A DNA stretch of 64,000 nt from UBA7434 sp042090785 (GTDB lineage: Bacteria; Pseudomonadota; Gammaproteobacteria; Pseudomonadales; UBA7434): contig JBELIP010000009.1 of NCBI GenBank assembly GCA_042090785.1, positions 9,267-73,266 of the forward strand, in the 5' to 3' direction. A model generated the notes under the pieces. It did no database searches. It had not been told where the DNA came from and was given only the letters and a program-made list of their open reading frames with translations. This document shows positions 1 through 8,824 of this stretch, one piece after another. Both the position numbers and the translations under genes were made by a program. Position 1 is the first letter of the stretch, and each line of letters opens with the position of its first letter.

Positions 1-2136
1 TCCGGTATATCCAGTATAGGAATTCAGCGTAATGGCTGCGTCAGCAACCGGCACCTGCCATGGGCCAACCATCTGGTCACGGTAAACCATTCCGCCAACA
101 CTGCGGTCACCAATGGTAATTAAAAAACTTTTGCTGGCCACCGTTGGTAAGCGGAGTACACGCTCTAAAGCTTGCTCAAGCGCTACGTCAGCAAAATTAA
201 GCGCCACGCTAGGCGGCGCAATACTCGCTACATCTCTATGCATTTTTGGCGGTTTGCCAAATAACACTGACATAGGTAAATCAACTGGCGAGTTATTAAA
301 GTGACTGTCATTTAGCGATAAATGTTCATCTGCTACGGCACTACCGACAACAGCATAAGGCGCTCGCTCACGCTTACAAATAGCATCGAAGGTCGATAGG
401 TCTTCGGGGTTTACAGCAATAACGTAACGCTCTTGTGATTCATTACACCAAATGGCTAAGGGAGACATACCTTTTTCATCGCAGGGTACATCGCGCAATG
501 AAAATGCACCACCAACACCACCATCTTTTACCAGCTCAGGTAATGCGTTAGATAAACCGCCCGCACCTACATCATGTATAAAGGCAATGGGGTTTTGTTT
601 CCCTAGTTGCCAGCAACGGTCAATAACTTCTTGACAGCGGTGCTCCATTTCTGGGTTTTCTCGTTGTACAGATGCAAAGTCGAGTGACTCACTGCTTTGG
701 CCTGATGCCATTGAAGACGCAGCGCCACCACCCAAGCCAATTAACATGGCCGGCCCGCCTAATACAATTAAACAGGCGCCAGCAGTAATGTCTTGCTTAA
801 TGACATGTTCACTACGGACATTGCCAATACCGCCAGCAAGCATAATAGGCTTATGGTAGCCACGAACTTCAGTGCCACCGCTGCAAGCAATAGATTGCTC
901 GTAAGTACGAAAATAACCATTAAGGTTTGGTCGACCAAATTCATTATTGAAGGCCGCGCCACCTAAAGGACCTTCGGTCATAATGTCTAAAGCATCAACG
1001 ATCCGGCCAGGCTTGCCATAAGTAATTTCCCAGGGCTGTTTAAAGCCAGGAATATTCAAATTAGAAACACTAAAACCCGTTAAACCTGCTTTGGGTTTTG
1101 CACCTGCTCCGGTTGCGCCTTCATCACGAATTTCACCACCCGAACCTGTTGATGCACCAGGGAATGGAGCTATGGCGGTGGGATGGTTGTGTGTTTCAAC
1201 TTTTAATAAATAATGAACAGGCTCTTCAATAAAGCTGTATTGTTGGGATTCAGCCGCAGGAAAAAAACGCTCTGCCACGTTACCTTCAAGCACGGCGGCG
1301 TTATCTGAGTAAGCGCTTAGAACACCTTTGCCTTCGGTTGAGCGATAAGTGTTTTTAATCATTCCAAATAATGATTCTGTCTGATCAACACCATCAATGG
1401 TCCAACTGGCATTAAATATTTTATGTCGGCAGTGCTCAGAGTTAGCTTGCGCAAACATCATTAGCTCTACATCGGTAGGGTTCCGATTTAAGCCAATAAA
1501 ACTTTCTAATAAATAATCAATTTCATCGTCAGCTAACGCCAACCCTAAGTCGTTATTGGCAATCACTAACGCATCACGACCATCTGCTAGCAAATTAACA
1601 GTTTGTAAAGGCAACGGTTCGCTCTGCTCGAATAATTGACCCAGTTGATCTTGTTCAGTAAAGACAGTTTCAACCATGCGGTCATAGAGTAGCGGTTGAA
1701 TTAAATCATGGAGCTCAGCGCTTTCAGCACCCTCACCGGTCAGCTTAAGTTTGTAGCTAACCGCTCGCTCAATTCGGTTGATCATGGTTAAGCCGCAATT
1801 ATGGGCAATATCAGTTGCCTTGCTTGACCAGGGAGAAATGGTGCCGATACGAGGCGAGACAATCCACTGCTGCTGCCCAGCTTTGTCATAAGCTTTGTCA
1901 TTAGCGTTCTCGTTATCTGCAGGTCCGTAAATAAGTAGCTGCTTCAACACTTTGAATTGCTCTTCACTCAGACTTGACTGTAATTCAACCACATGCAGGA
2001 ACTCAGCCTGAATACTGGCTAACTTTACAGCCGGAAAAGCTGACTCACTTATCGTTGAGCGCAATTGCTCACGAAGCTTGGCTAATTTAAAGGAGGAAAG
2101 CGCCGGTGGGCCGGCTAGAATCTCAAGTGTAGACAG
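1..2136 (-). CDS. purL: Phosphoribosylformylglycinamidine synthase, N-terminal 712 codons (partial)
   Basis: PurL converts FGAR, glutamine and ATP to FGAM in cytoplasmic de novo purine synthesis. The reading frame is open from 2136 to the left window edge, so only the first 712 codons of a roughly 1,290-residue enzyme are present; the C-terminal glutaminase domain lies outside. The N-terminus reads LEILAGPPALSSFKLAKL, matching the PurS-like start of large PurL proteins, and later stretches carry typical FGAM-synthetase motifs such as GGIGN and GGGAASS. The frame has no ATG, GTG or TTG before this conserved start, and an in-frame TGA lies just upstream. The best initiator is CTG at 2136, with GAGG seven bases upstream. 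An internal TTG would delete conserved N-terminal sequence. Identity is firm; the start is inferred. Confidence 0.95.
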   Translation of the reverse strand, partial: MSTLEILAGPPALSSFKLAKLREQLRSTISESAFPAVKLASIQAEFLHVVELQSSLSEEQFKVLKQLLIYGPADNENANDKAYDKAGQQQWIVSPRIGTISPWSSKATDIAHNCGLTMINRIERAVSYKLKLTGEGAESAELHDLIQPLLYDRMVETVFTEQDQLGQLFEQSEPLPLQTVNLLADGRDALVIANNDLGLALADDEIDYLLESFIGLNRNPTDVELMMFAQANSEHCRHKIFNASWTIDGVDQTESLFGMIKNTYRSTEGKGVLSAYSDNAAVLEGNVAERFFPAAESQQYSFIEEPVHYLLKVETHNHPTAIAPFPGASTGSGGEIRDEGATGAGAKPKAGLTGFSVSNLNIPGFKQPWEITYGKPGRIVDALDIMTEGPLGGAAFNNEFGRPNLNGYFRTYEQSIACSGGTEVRGYHKPIMLAGGIGNVRSEHVIKQDITAGACLIVLGGPAMLIGLGGGAASSMASGQSSESLDFASVQRENPEMEHRCQEVIDRCWQLGKQNPIAFIHDVGAGGLSNALPELVKDGGVGGAFSLRDVPCDEKGMSPLAIWCNESQERYVIAVNPEDLSTFDAICKRERAPYAVVGSAVADEHLSLNDSHFNNSPVDLPMSVLFGKPPKMHRDVASIAPPSVALNFADVALEQALERVLRLPTVASKSFLITIGDRSVGGMVYRDQMVGPWQVPVADAAITLNSYTGYTG

Positions 2137-2538
2137 AACAGAACCTCATATATCGAAATGGTTACTATCATGGGTGATTTTAAGCGGCTTATTTTATTCG
2201 CATTCGGCTTTCGGTGAAACAATGAGTTGTCACTGATGGCCAAAAAACGACGCTTTATCGTAAGTTTATGGGTGTGAAAAATCACACTTTTAGCTGATTG
2301 GGACAATATTCAAAAATATCAGTAAATTCAGCGAGATACCATAAACTAAAGATGATCAATGAGATCTGTATCATAACGTCCAACAATCGACAAGCTAGCG
2401 CGACCCACCTCACCTAACCTACTATAAAGCCTTTAAGGAATAGCTTAATTTATACGGCTGATTGTGTCGGCTAATCATTTAGCACATGAAGATTTTCACT
2501 GAATTAGATCAATGAATTAAAAATAGAGGCTTAAGCTC
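2137..2538. other. Intergenic region between divergent purL and mltF
   Basis: About 400 bases separating two divergent genes, so it must hold both promoters. I see no convincing PurR-type palindrome and no sigma70 promoter I would defend. A short minus-strand frame here has no coding character. Confidence 0.5.
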
Positions 2539-4110
2539 TTGCTAAACCATACAGGTAACAAAATTATCCGCCACCGCCTCAGTTCGCTGAGACGTGTTCG
2601 CGTGACATTTTTTTTAGCCTGCACTGCTTTTGTCGTTTTAGCCATAATGGCGGGATTTCAACAAGGCCAATTTATCGAATCTTCTTCACTGGACAAGCAA
2701 AGCAATGGCCATAAAAGTTATTTGAAGGTTTTAACTCGTATTAGTCTTAATACCCATTTTGAAAGCGACGAAGGCCCAAGCGGCTTTGAGTATGCCTTAC
2801 TCGATCGCTTTGCTAAATCAATAGGTAAAGAACTTAAAATAACAACAACTGATTCGTTGAATGATTTATTTAATCGATTAGAGCGCAAAGAAGCTCATTT
2901 AGCATCTGCAGGTCTAAGTGCCACTAAAGAACATCGCCGACGTTTTGCCTACACCGAACCGTATCTTCAAAGTCAGCCCTATGTGGTTTATCGCGTAGGT
3001 AATAAAAGACCGCGTAGCCCTGCCGATTTAATTGGCAAAGATATTATTGTTGTAGCCGATAGCGCGCACTCAGCCATTCTTGAAAATATGCGCAACATAC
3101 ATCCTGGTATTCAATGGCGGGAACTCAATAACGTAGACTATACCGATGTGTTAGGTCGCATAGAAGATAGCGAAGTTGACTATAGCATTCTGGACGCCAC
3201 TGATTTTTTATTGCATCAAGGATTTTTTCCAAGAGTTAAAAAGGCATTAAAAATTGGCAGCGAATCCTCTTTTGCTTGGGCTTTACCTAAAGCGTTAGAG
3301 GGATCGGATTTACACCGCGCCGCGAATCAATTTATCCAGCAAATTAAAGCCGATGGCACATTGGCTAAACTCGAAGAGCAATACTTTGGCCAAGTCGCCC
3401 ATATTAATCAGGTAGCTGCTAATGAATTTGATAAAAACATAGATGCACAGCTTCCGCTTTATTTAGACAACATTAAAGCCGCAGCTCAATTATTTAACAT
3501 GGATTGGCGTTTACTTGCCGCTGTAAGCTATCAAGAGTCTGGCTGGAACCCACTGGCGAAATCGCGCACCGGCGTGCGGGGCATGATGATGCTCACACTG
3601 CCAACGGCAAAAGAAGTGGGCGTCACTAACCGACTAGACCCCGATCAAAGCTTGCGTGGTGGCGCCGACTACCTAACCAGTATAAAGCGGCGGCTTCCTG
3701 CTGGCATAGTAGAACCCGATAGAACATGGTTTGCTTTAGCGGCATACAATGTTGGTTTTGGCCATTTAGAAGATGCTCGAGTCATAACTCAAAAACGAGA
3801 TGGCGACCCGAATAGCTGGTATGACGTTAAACAAAGCTTACCCTTGCTAACGCAAAAAAAGTGGTATTCAAAAACACGTTACGGCTATGCAAGAGGTTAT
3901 GAGCCCGTTCAATATGTGCAGCATATTCGTCACTACCAAAACGTCTTGGTTTGGCACGACAAAGCGCAAAAATGGTCAGCTGATAATAAAAATGATAACA
4001 GTGATAAGACAACAAATACGCTTGGAACCGACTCAACAACTCATGAGCAAAAAGTTGCTAGTGCTAAAACCGCACAAGCAGTAACGGAAAAGCAGGCCTC
4101 TTCCCTTTAA
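2539..4110 (+). CDS. mltF: Membrane-bound lytic murein transglycosylase F
   Basis: MltF cleaves the MurNAc-GlcNAc bond of peptidoglycan to give 1,6-anhydro ends, acting at the periplasmic face for wall turnover. The 523-residue protein has an N-terminal membrane/signal segment (about 22-40), a periplasmic solute-binding-like domain (about 62-290), then a C-terminal SLT lysozyme-like domain (about 305-430). The catalytic glutamate is E333 in YQESGW, and the family motifs AKSRTGVRGMMML and AAYNVGFGH follow. The last 50 residues are a low-complexity polar tail. The start is TTG, supported by GAGG about ten bases upstream and by the signal segment beginning right after it. It is divergent from purL and convergent with tadA, the two stops lying only 11 bases apart. 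Confidence 0.95.
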   Translation: MLNHTGNKIIRHRLSSLRRVRVTFFLACTAFVVLAIMAGFQQGQFIESSSLDKQSNGHKSYLKVLTRISLNTHFESDEGPSGFEYALLDRFAKSIGKELKITTTDSLNDLFNRLERKEAHLASAGLSATKEHRRRFAYTEPYLQSQPYVVYRVGNKRPRSPADLIGKDIIVVADSAHSAILENMRNIHPGIQWRELNNVDYTDVLGRIEDSEVDYSILDATDFLLHQGFFPRVKKALKIGSESSFAWALPKALEGSDLHRAANQFIQQIKADGTLAKLEEQYFGQVAHINQVAANEFDKNIDAQLPLYLDNIKAAAQLFNMDWRLLAAVSYQESGWNPLAKSRTGVRGMMMLTLPTAKEVGVTNRLDPDQSLRGGADYLTSIKRRLPAGIVEPDRTWFALAAYNVGFGHLEDARVITQKRDGDPNSWYDVKQSLPLLTQKKWYSKTRYGYARGYEPVQYVQHIRHYQNVLVWHDKAQKWSADNKNDNSDKTTNTLGTDSTTHEQKVASAKTAQAVTEKQASSL

Positions 4111-4124
4111 TAACAACGTTATTA
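4108..4124. terminator. Inverted repeat spanning the convergent mltF and tadA stop codons
   Basis: TAATAAC-AAC-GTTATTA is a perfect 7-bp stem with a 3-base loop. Its left arm contains the mltF TAA and its right arm the tadA TAA. A T-rich run (TTCTTTTATTT) follows on the plus side. The stem is AT-rich and weak, so the bidirectional terminator call is tentative. Confidence 0.35.
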
Positions 4125-4625
4125 AGTTCTTTTATTTGTAAAGAATTGTTTAAGTTTTTCCGCTGACTGATCGGCTAATACGCCGCCCCGCCATGTCATT
4201 TTATGATTAAAAAAAGGCTGGTTAAGCATTGCCAATTGAGACTCTACAGCGCCAGCGCGCGGCTCGTTAGCTGCAAACACTAAGCGTGAGATACGCGCAT
4301 GAATCATGGCGCCCACACACATAGTACAGGGTTCTAATGTGACATAAAGTGTGCACTCAGTAAGACGGTAATTGCCTAGCGTTTCACCGGCTAATCTGAG
4401 CGCATTAATTTCAGCATGGGCACTGGCATCATGGTCTGTAATTGGGCTGTTATAACCACCAGCAATAATATTGCCGTTATGGACAATAAGCGCACCCACT
4501 GGCACCTCATCCTGTTCAGCCGCCGAGTCTGCAAGCAATAAAGCCTGACGCATAAATTTCTCATCTAGCTCATTTTGTCTGTTCGTATTATCAGCAGAAA
4601 CAATAGAAGAGATATTATCCGTCAT
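4122..4625 (-). CDS. tadA: tRNA(adenosine-34) deaminase
   Basis: TadA deaminates A34 to inosine in the anticodon of tRNA-Arg(ACG), so that one tRNA can read CGU, CGC and CGA. The protein has the zinc-dependent cytidine-deaminase fold: H70-A-E72 supplies the first zinc ligand and the proton-shuttling glutamate, and C100 and C103 in EPCTMC are the other ligands. At 167 residues it fits the family. I chose ATG 4625 because the family N-terminus begins shortly after it; the longer frame to 4694 would be buried in pdxB. With this start it overlaps the end of pdxB by 11 bases, which suggests translational coupling. Its known substrate, tRNA-Arg(ACG), is encoded in this window at 14781. Confidence 0.95.
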   Translation of the reverse strand: MTDNISSIVSADNTNRQNELDEKFMRQALLLADSAAEQDEVPVGALIVHNGNIIAGGYNSPITDHDASAHAEINALRLAGETLGNYRLTECTLYVTLEPCTMCVGAMIHARISRLVFAANEPRAGAVESQLAMLNQPFFNHKMTWRGGVLADQSAEKLKQFFTNKRT

Positions 4626-5679
4626 AATTAATTTCTCTACGTACTGGGTAAGCTTTTCGGTAAGCATCAAAAACTTGAGCAACGTCATTACCACTATTCA
4701 GTTTTTCTTTAAAGCGTTCAGCGTCGGCCTTAGGACTATAAACCGCTGCTAAAGCGCTACGATATTCGTCCAGCGTGGTTAAATCATTAAGCCTAATTAA
4801 ATCAGCATCTTTGGTTGGCTTTATGGCCGGCAAATCAAAAAAGCGTAAAGCCGAAGAAATAATAGCGCTAGTGCCTCGGTGCTTTCCGTCGATACTATAG
4901 CCGGCAATATGCGGCGTACCATGCTGACAAAGCTCAAATAACTCAAGGTCAATGTCTGGTTCCGTCTCCCAGACATCTAGAACAGCTGTTATATCGCTAC
5001 GATTATGCAATAACGCTTTTAAAGCATTATTACTAACCACAGGGCCACGACTGCTATTAATAAATAAACAATGACTTTTAAGTAAAGTTAAAAGCGCTGT
5101 ATTAAAAAGATGCTTAGTTGGATACTGGCTATTTAAATGCGTGGTTAAAGGCACATGGGCGCTTATCACATCACTATTCATCAGCGCCTCAATACGCTGC
5201 ACCGAAGGGCTGTTGGTGCCAGAAAAATCGAATAAAGGATCGTAAACTACATGAGGAATAGAAAAGTGTCGTAAACATCTCACTAAACGACTGCCAACAT
5301 TTCCATGACCAACCACCCCTATCGTTATATTGCTTAGCGTTTCGTTGTCATAATTATCTAAGATGGTCGACATAACATAATCAACAACACCATTAGCGTT
5401 ACTTCCTGGTGCATGTGCAAAGCCTATACCTCGATCAGCAAGATAGTCGATATCAATATGATCGACTCCAATAGTGGCACTGCCGACAAATTTTACATGA
5501 CTATTTTCAAGAAGCGCCGCATTCACCTTAGTCACAGAGCGAACAAACAAAATATCGACATCTATTAAATCGGATGCACTAATTTCACGACCCGATAAAG
5601 TTTTTATGTCACACCAACTTGCACAGAGAGCAGCTAAATTCGGTATGTTTTCATCGGCAAGAAGAGATAATCTTTTCAT
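4615..5679 (-). CDS. pdxB: Erythronate-4-phosphate dehydrogenase
   Basis: PdxB oxidises 4-phosphoerythronate to 2-oxo-3-hydroxy-4-phosphobutanoate, the second step of the DXP-dependent pyridoxal phosphate pathway in gammaproteobacteria. The 354-residue protein has the D-2-hydroxyacid dehydrogenase fold. The Rossmann glycine motif is VGHGNVGSRL, and the catalytic set appears as arginine in NSSRGPVV, glutamate in WETEPD and histidine in TPHIAGYS. The C-terminal PdxB dimerisation domain is present. ATG 5679 (MKRLSLLADENIP) is preferred over a TTG nine codons upstream because it matches the family start, although no strong ribosome binding site is visible. It is co-directional with the overlapping tadA. 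Confidence 0.95.
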   Translation of the reverse strand: MKRLSLLADENIPNLAALCASWCDIKTLSGREISASDLIDVDILFVRSVTKVNAALLENSHVKFVGSATIGVDHIDIDYLADRGIGFAHAPGSNANGVVDYVMSTILDNYDNETLSNITIGVVGHGNVGSRLVRCLRHFSIPHVVYDPLFDFSGTNSPSVQRIEALMNSDVISAHVPLTTHLNSQYPTKHLFNTALLTLLKSHCLFINSSRGPVVSNNALKALLHNRSDITAVLDVWETEPDIDLELFELCQHGTPHIAGYSIDGKHRGTSAIISSALRFFDLPAIKPTKDADLIRLNDLTTLDEYRSALAAVYSPKADAERFKEKLNSGNDVAQVFDAYRKAYPVRREINYDG

Positions 5680-5762
5680 GTTTTTCTGGTAGTAACCTTT
5701 GAGCAATCAATATTTATTTATAAAATTATTTATGCGATATCTGTATATTACTTATGTCTGTT

Positions 5763-5837
5763 CGATGGTAAATGTTTTGATGGAAAACATCTTGATCAAA
5801 TATAATCTGATAAAAAATATCGTGATAAATCATTCAT
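5763..5837. repeat. Degenerate 15-bp tandem repeat, five units
   Basis: Five consecutive 15-base units begin CGATGG, TGATGG, TGATCA, TGATAA and TGATAA, each followed by an A/T-rich tail. The array spans the gap upstream of pdxB and runs into the 3' end of epmC, where it encodes the last dozen residues. The units are diverged, so this is a moderate-confidence repeat by eye. Confidence 0.5.
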
Positions 5838-6386
5838 TGCCAAGCCATGAAAATGCTCACTCAATGCATGGTAAAAAACCGCGGCACGCTGAGGTAGCCC
5901 ATGCTTAGTGTAATGGCGCGCTTGATTATAAACGGCTTGTTTAAAATCATTTAATGCCGGCACAGAGCCATTAAGGTTATCAGCACTCACTTGAAACGAA
6001 TAATTAGCAGCAAGCGAAAATAAAAGCTCTAAAGCTTGAGGTTTAACCTCAGCTGCCTCAAAAGCAATTTGTTGTTCGGCGTTTCGCCCGTCATCCACAT
6101 ACCAATAACCAAAATCGACTTGCTGGTGTCGTTTATGACCAGCAATACACCAATGAGAAACTTCATGTAATGCACTTGCAAAAAAGTCTTCACGATAATA
6201 AATGAAATTATGGCAGCTGTCCTTGTTTGCCGGAGTATAGAGAGGTTCGCTGGCACCACCTAATAAAACCGTTTGGTAGTCTGCATAAAATACACGGGCA
6301 AACACGGTCTCAATTTCTTTGGCATTAGTTTCAACAGCACAATCAATCGATCGAGGGCTTTCTTTCTCGCACAACACGCTAGGCAA
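5796..6386 (-). CDS. epmC: Elongation factor P hydroxylase
   Basis: EpmC (YfcM) hydroxylates the beta-lysylated lysine of elongation factor P, the last step of the EpmA/EpmB/EpmC modification used in some gammaproteobacteria. The 196-residue protein carries the family hallmark HEVSHWCIAG, with putative metal ligands H74, E75 and H78, followed by the conserved QVDFGYWYVDDGR and VKPQALELLF blocks. Length matches the family. The start is TTG 6386; a GTG three codons in is an alternative. The final residues DLSRYFLSDYI are encoded by the 15-bp degenerate repeat downstream, so the extreme C-terminus may be strain-specific. EF-P, epmA and epmB are not in this window. Confidence 0.93.
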   Translation of the reverse strand: MPSVLCEKESPRSIDCAVETNAKEIETVFARVFYADYQTVLLGGASEPLYTPANKDSCHNFIYYREDFFASALHEVSHWCIAGHKRHQQVDFGYWYVDDGRNAEQQIAFEAAEVKPQALELLFSLAANYSFQVSADNLNGSVPALNDFKQAVYNQARHYTKHGLPQRAAVFYHALSEHFHGLAMNDLSRYFLSDYI

Positions 6387-6713
6387 CCCTACATGTACAT
6401 TTATTTATCTTTAAAATCATATATTTATCGTTTTTTCAAAAAACATAGAGCAAAATGGTTAATAAACAGTCTAAAAGACTATAATTAAAGAACCACCATT
6501 AACCACAAAGCAAGTTATAAGCGAACCTATGGGTTTTATCCCAATGCTATGCAAAGCCTTTCGCCATAAAAGGTAAAAGCTTTCGGCATAAAAGATTTAT
6601 AACCGTTCGCCGTAAAGATACAGAAAAACAGACGATGTCGCGATAGTCCTGAAGTTAATAGTGTGATTCTTTTTATAAAAGAGCACGCTGTACTGAGATT
6701 AGGAGCTTGTCTT
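6387..6713. other. Intergenic region between epmC and an unrecognised gene
   Basis: About 330 bases between divergent genes. The first half is A/T-rich with nothing recognisable. The second half (6559-6617) carries a three-copy motif described separately. The downstream gene is preceded by AGGAG about nine bases before its ATG. Confidence 0.5.
6559..6617. promoter_or_regulatory. Three spaced copies of a TTCGCCATAAA-like motif
   Basis: TTTCGCCATAAAAG (6559), TTTCGGCATAAAAG (6581) and GTTCGCCGTAAAG (6605) recur at 22-24 base spacing, about two helical turns, roughly 100 bases upstream of the gene at 6714. Same-face spacing suggests protein binding sites, but they could equally be a degenerate repeat. 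Confidence 0.35.
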
Positions 6714-7493
6714 ATGCAATCTGATATTACTTGTCCAGCCAGCCACAACAATGTCATTAACCTGTTTACAGGAAAACCAATTGTTCCTGCGACTAAGCAG
6801 GCCATTGTGCAAATTTGCCCAGAAACCTCTGGCATTAAAATGCTTTACGCCAATCATGGTCGCCCCGATCGTTTAATTTCGGTACCCATTCTTTGCTGGG
6901 GAATGCGCTCGGACGGTGAAACCGTTGGCGTTGTCCCATGGGTCGGTGACATCACTGACTGCACGACAATTGATAATGATTTTTATATCCATTGGGAAGG
7001 TTATTATAAAGAAAGTACCGAAACGATTTTTTCCGAACCGCCAGAACCCGTTGTCGCTCAGCTGACGACCGCCCTTCGCTTTATTAATCACGCAGACGTT
7101 AGTATCGTTTCCAATGCTAAGACAACGAATGATGCTGAAAACCAGCCTCCTCAGAATAATTTACCTAAAGGTGAAGCGTCGAATAAAACAATAATACAGG
7201 AAATTCCTGACTTAATTGGTACTCACGCGCTTATACTTAACCCAGAAGGACATTCATTAACCCTTACGCCAGTGGTGAGTTGGGCGCTGGACTTACAGGG
7301 TAAAATACATGGCATGTTAGTTGATGAAGCGTCAGTAGAAAAAACACCGGTTATTCCTGGTGATGAATGTCTGTACTACGCCTCAAGCAACCCCAATTTT
7401 TGTTGCTACTTTCAACGTGATATCGCCGACCAAATACGACTGCGCAATCCTGATACCATTGCCGCAATAGAAAAACTACTCAACCAACAATAA
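6714..7493 (+). CDS. Unrecognised protein with an internal duplication
   Basis: I do not recognise this 259-residue protein. It has no signal peptide or membrane segment and looks cytoplasmic. Two halves share a pattern: residues 53-76 (RLISVPILCWGM, then a charged turn and GVVPW) resemble residues 182-205 (LTLTPVVSWALD, turn, HGMLVDE). They are separated by a Q/N/P-rich linker (about 135-160), suggesting two copies of a small beta-rich domain. It contains six or more cysteines, including a CC pair near 230. ATG 6714 is chosen over 6663 because AGGAG sits about nine bases upstream. It is convergent with tusA, seven bases away. A T8 run just past its stop (7503-7510) may help terminate it. Function unknown. 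Confidence 0.75.
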   Translation: MQSDITCPASHNNVINLFTGKPIVPATKQAIVQICPETSGIKMLYANHGRPDRLISVPILCWGMRSDGETVGVVPWVGDITDCTTIDNDFYIHWEGYYKESTETIFSEPPEPVVAQLTTALRFINHADVSIVSNAKTTNDAENQPPQNNLPKGEASNKTIIQEIPDLIGTHALILNPEGHSLTLTPVVSWALDLQGKIHGMLVDEASVEKTPVIPGDECLYYASSNPNFCCYFQRDIADQIRLRNPDTIAAIEKLLNQQ

Positions 7494-7499
7494 ACCGCG

Positions 7500-7769
7500 T
7501 TATTTTTTTTGTATCCAATACTCATAAATGCCGGCCTCTTGCTGCCAATGCAGCAATGGGTGGCTTAAAAAATCACAAAAGCGCAGTATATCTCGCTCTG
7601 TAGAGGGGTCGGTTGCAGACACTTTTATAATGTCACCACTTTTCATTGAGCGAATTCGATTGTGTAATAGCATAACCGGTTCTGGACAAATTAAACCACT
7701 GGCATCGAGTAGCTGATATTCATTGTCGCCTAAGCTACTTGGGTCGAAATTATCAATCACAGTTATCAA
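7500..7769 (-). CDS. tusA: TusA/SirA-family sulfur carrier protein
   Basis: TusA-type proteins carry a persulfide on a conserved cysteine and pass it on in tRNA 2-thiouridine or molybdenum cofactor pathways. The small protein shows the signature LDASGLICPEPVMLLHNRI, with the active cysteine in CPxP and the following helix, then the DPSTERDILRF strand-helix. TTG 7769 (89 residues) is the longest start. GTG 7760 has a better-placed upstream CAGG and would shorten the protein by three residues. It overlaps yheU by 8-17 bases, so the two are probably co-transcribed. Several TusA paralogues exist, so the exact pathway is inferred. Confidence 0.88.
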   Translation of the reverse strand: MITVIDNFDPSSLGDNEYQLLDASGLICPEPVMLLHNRIRSMKSGDIIKVSATDPSTERDILRFCDFLSHPLLHWQQEAGIYEYWIQKK

Positions 7770-8055
7770 CCTGCTGAGATGAGGTAAAGTTTTTTAATTC
7801 ACGCGCCTCAACAATCTGACAGCGCTCATTAACCTCGTCAAAAACAATAACCACTTTACCTGCTTTTAGCAGCGCTCTTGCTTTATCGAGCTGCGCTTCA
7901 ACGCCACGCTCAACCATGCCGTAGTCAGTGCCCTCTCGAGTGATATACTCTTCAAGTACACCTGTTAAAGCCGCCTCTGAAAGCTGTTCAAATGGAATCT
8001 GCAGTGGCTCAACTTCATTCTCACTAGCAGTATCAGGGTTGAATGTATTGGTCAT
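7753..8055 (-). CDS. yheU: YheU family protein (UPF0270)
   Basis: A 100-residue protein whose centre, IPFEQLSEAALTGVLEEYIT followed by REGTDYG, is the hallmark of the YheU/UPF0270 family of small acidic gammaproteobacterial proteins of unknown biochemical function. The rest is a helix (VEAQLDKARALLKAGK) and a strand (VVIVFDEV), followed by a less conserved tail. ATG 8055 has a weak purine-rich stretch upstream. It overlaps the start of tusA, so translational coupling is likely. Family membership is clear; the role is unknown. Confidence 0.85.
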   Translation of the reverse strand: MTNTFNPDTASENEVEPLQIPFEQLSEAALTGVLEEYITREGTDYGMVERGVEAQLDKARALLKAGKVVIVFDEVNERCQIVEARELKNFTSSQQVDNCD

Positions 8056-8278
8056 ACTATCTCTTCGTTACCAGTGGTTAATAAAGCTGCAAATTTGAAT
8101 GGATGCTAACATTTACCGCGAATAAACGTAAATGTTTTACCTTTAAACATTAACAGTAATTAGACATTCAGATCAAAAATGCGGTCTATAATCTAGAACA
8201 CTGTTTGAATAAGCCAGCGCTCAAGTTAAATAACCGAAAACAACCGGCCTATAACTCATTACCTAAGGTGGACATTAA

Positions 8279-8824
8279 ATGAATAGCAGACTTATTTGTA
8301 GTTTTATTGGTGACGATAAGCATGGCTTAATTGAATTGCTTGCTAAAGCTATAAGCGATTGTAATGGTAGCTGGTCTGAGAGCAGCATGGTTCGCCTGTC
8401 AGGACAGTTTGCCGGTCTTGTAAAAGTAGCCATTGATGAGTCAAATATCGAGTCACTGCGTCTAGCTTGCGAGGATCTGGCTAATCAGGGGCTGGCCATT
8501 CACATTATACCTGTGCATGAAACAGCCAATAGCGCTGCAAATAATGATGAGCAGTCTGCAAGTCAGTTACAGCTAAACATTATTGGCAATGACCGCCCAG
8601 GCATTGTCTACGAGGTGAGCCAGGCGTTAGCGGCTGCAAAAATTAATGTTATAAAAATGAAAACGCATTTAAGTAGCGCACCAATGAGTGGCGATAGTTT
8701 ATTTAATTCAACCATGTTACTGACTAACGAATACGATCATGACCTTGATGCCTTAGAAAAACAGTTAGACAAAATATCAGAGCGCTTATCCATTGAAATA
8801 GATTTAGAATCCAGTGATGAATAA
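8279..8824 (+). CDS. gcvR: Glycine cleavage system regulator GcvR-like, double ACT protein
   Basis: GcvR-type proteins bind glycine through ACT domains and antagonise GcvA, adjusting glycine-cleavage gene expression. This 181-residue protein has two ACT domains: residues 4-75, starting LICSFIGDDKHGLIELLAKA, and 95-175, starting LNIIGNDRPGIVYEVSQAL. Both carry the D-[RK]-x-G turn typical of amino-acid sensing ACT folds. ATG 8279 has AAGGTGG about eight bases upstream. No gcv operon is nearby, so the assignment rests on architecture and length. It is convergent with a small membrane protein, and a possible shared terminator lies between them. Confidence 0.82.
   Translation: MNSRLICSFIGDDKHGLIELLAKAISDCNGSWSESSMVRLSGQFAGLVKVAIDESNIESLRLACEDLANQGLAIHIIPVHETANSAANNDEQSASQLQLNIIGNDRPGIVYEVSQALAAAKINVIKMKTHLSSAPMSGDSLFNSTMLLTNEYDHDLDALEKQLDKISERLSIEIDLESSDE

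Noticed and set aside
2115..2306. Minus-strand 63-codon frame overlapping the purL start
   Set aside because: Overlaps the conserved PurL N-terminus in another frame and has no protein-like composition.
8161..8192. Sigma70 promoter for gcvR
   Set aside because: TATAAT at 8187-8192 is perfect, but the best -35 (TAGACA) is 20 bases away, too far for confidence.
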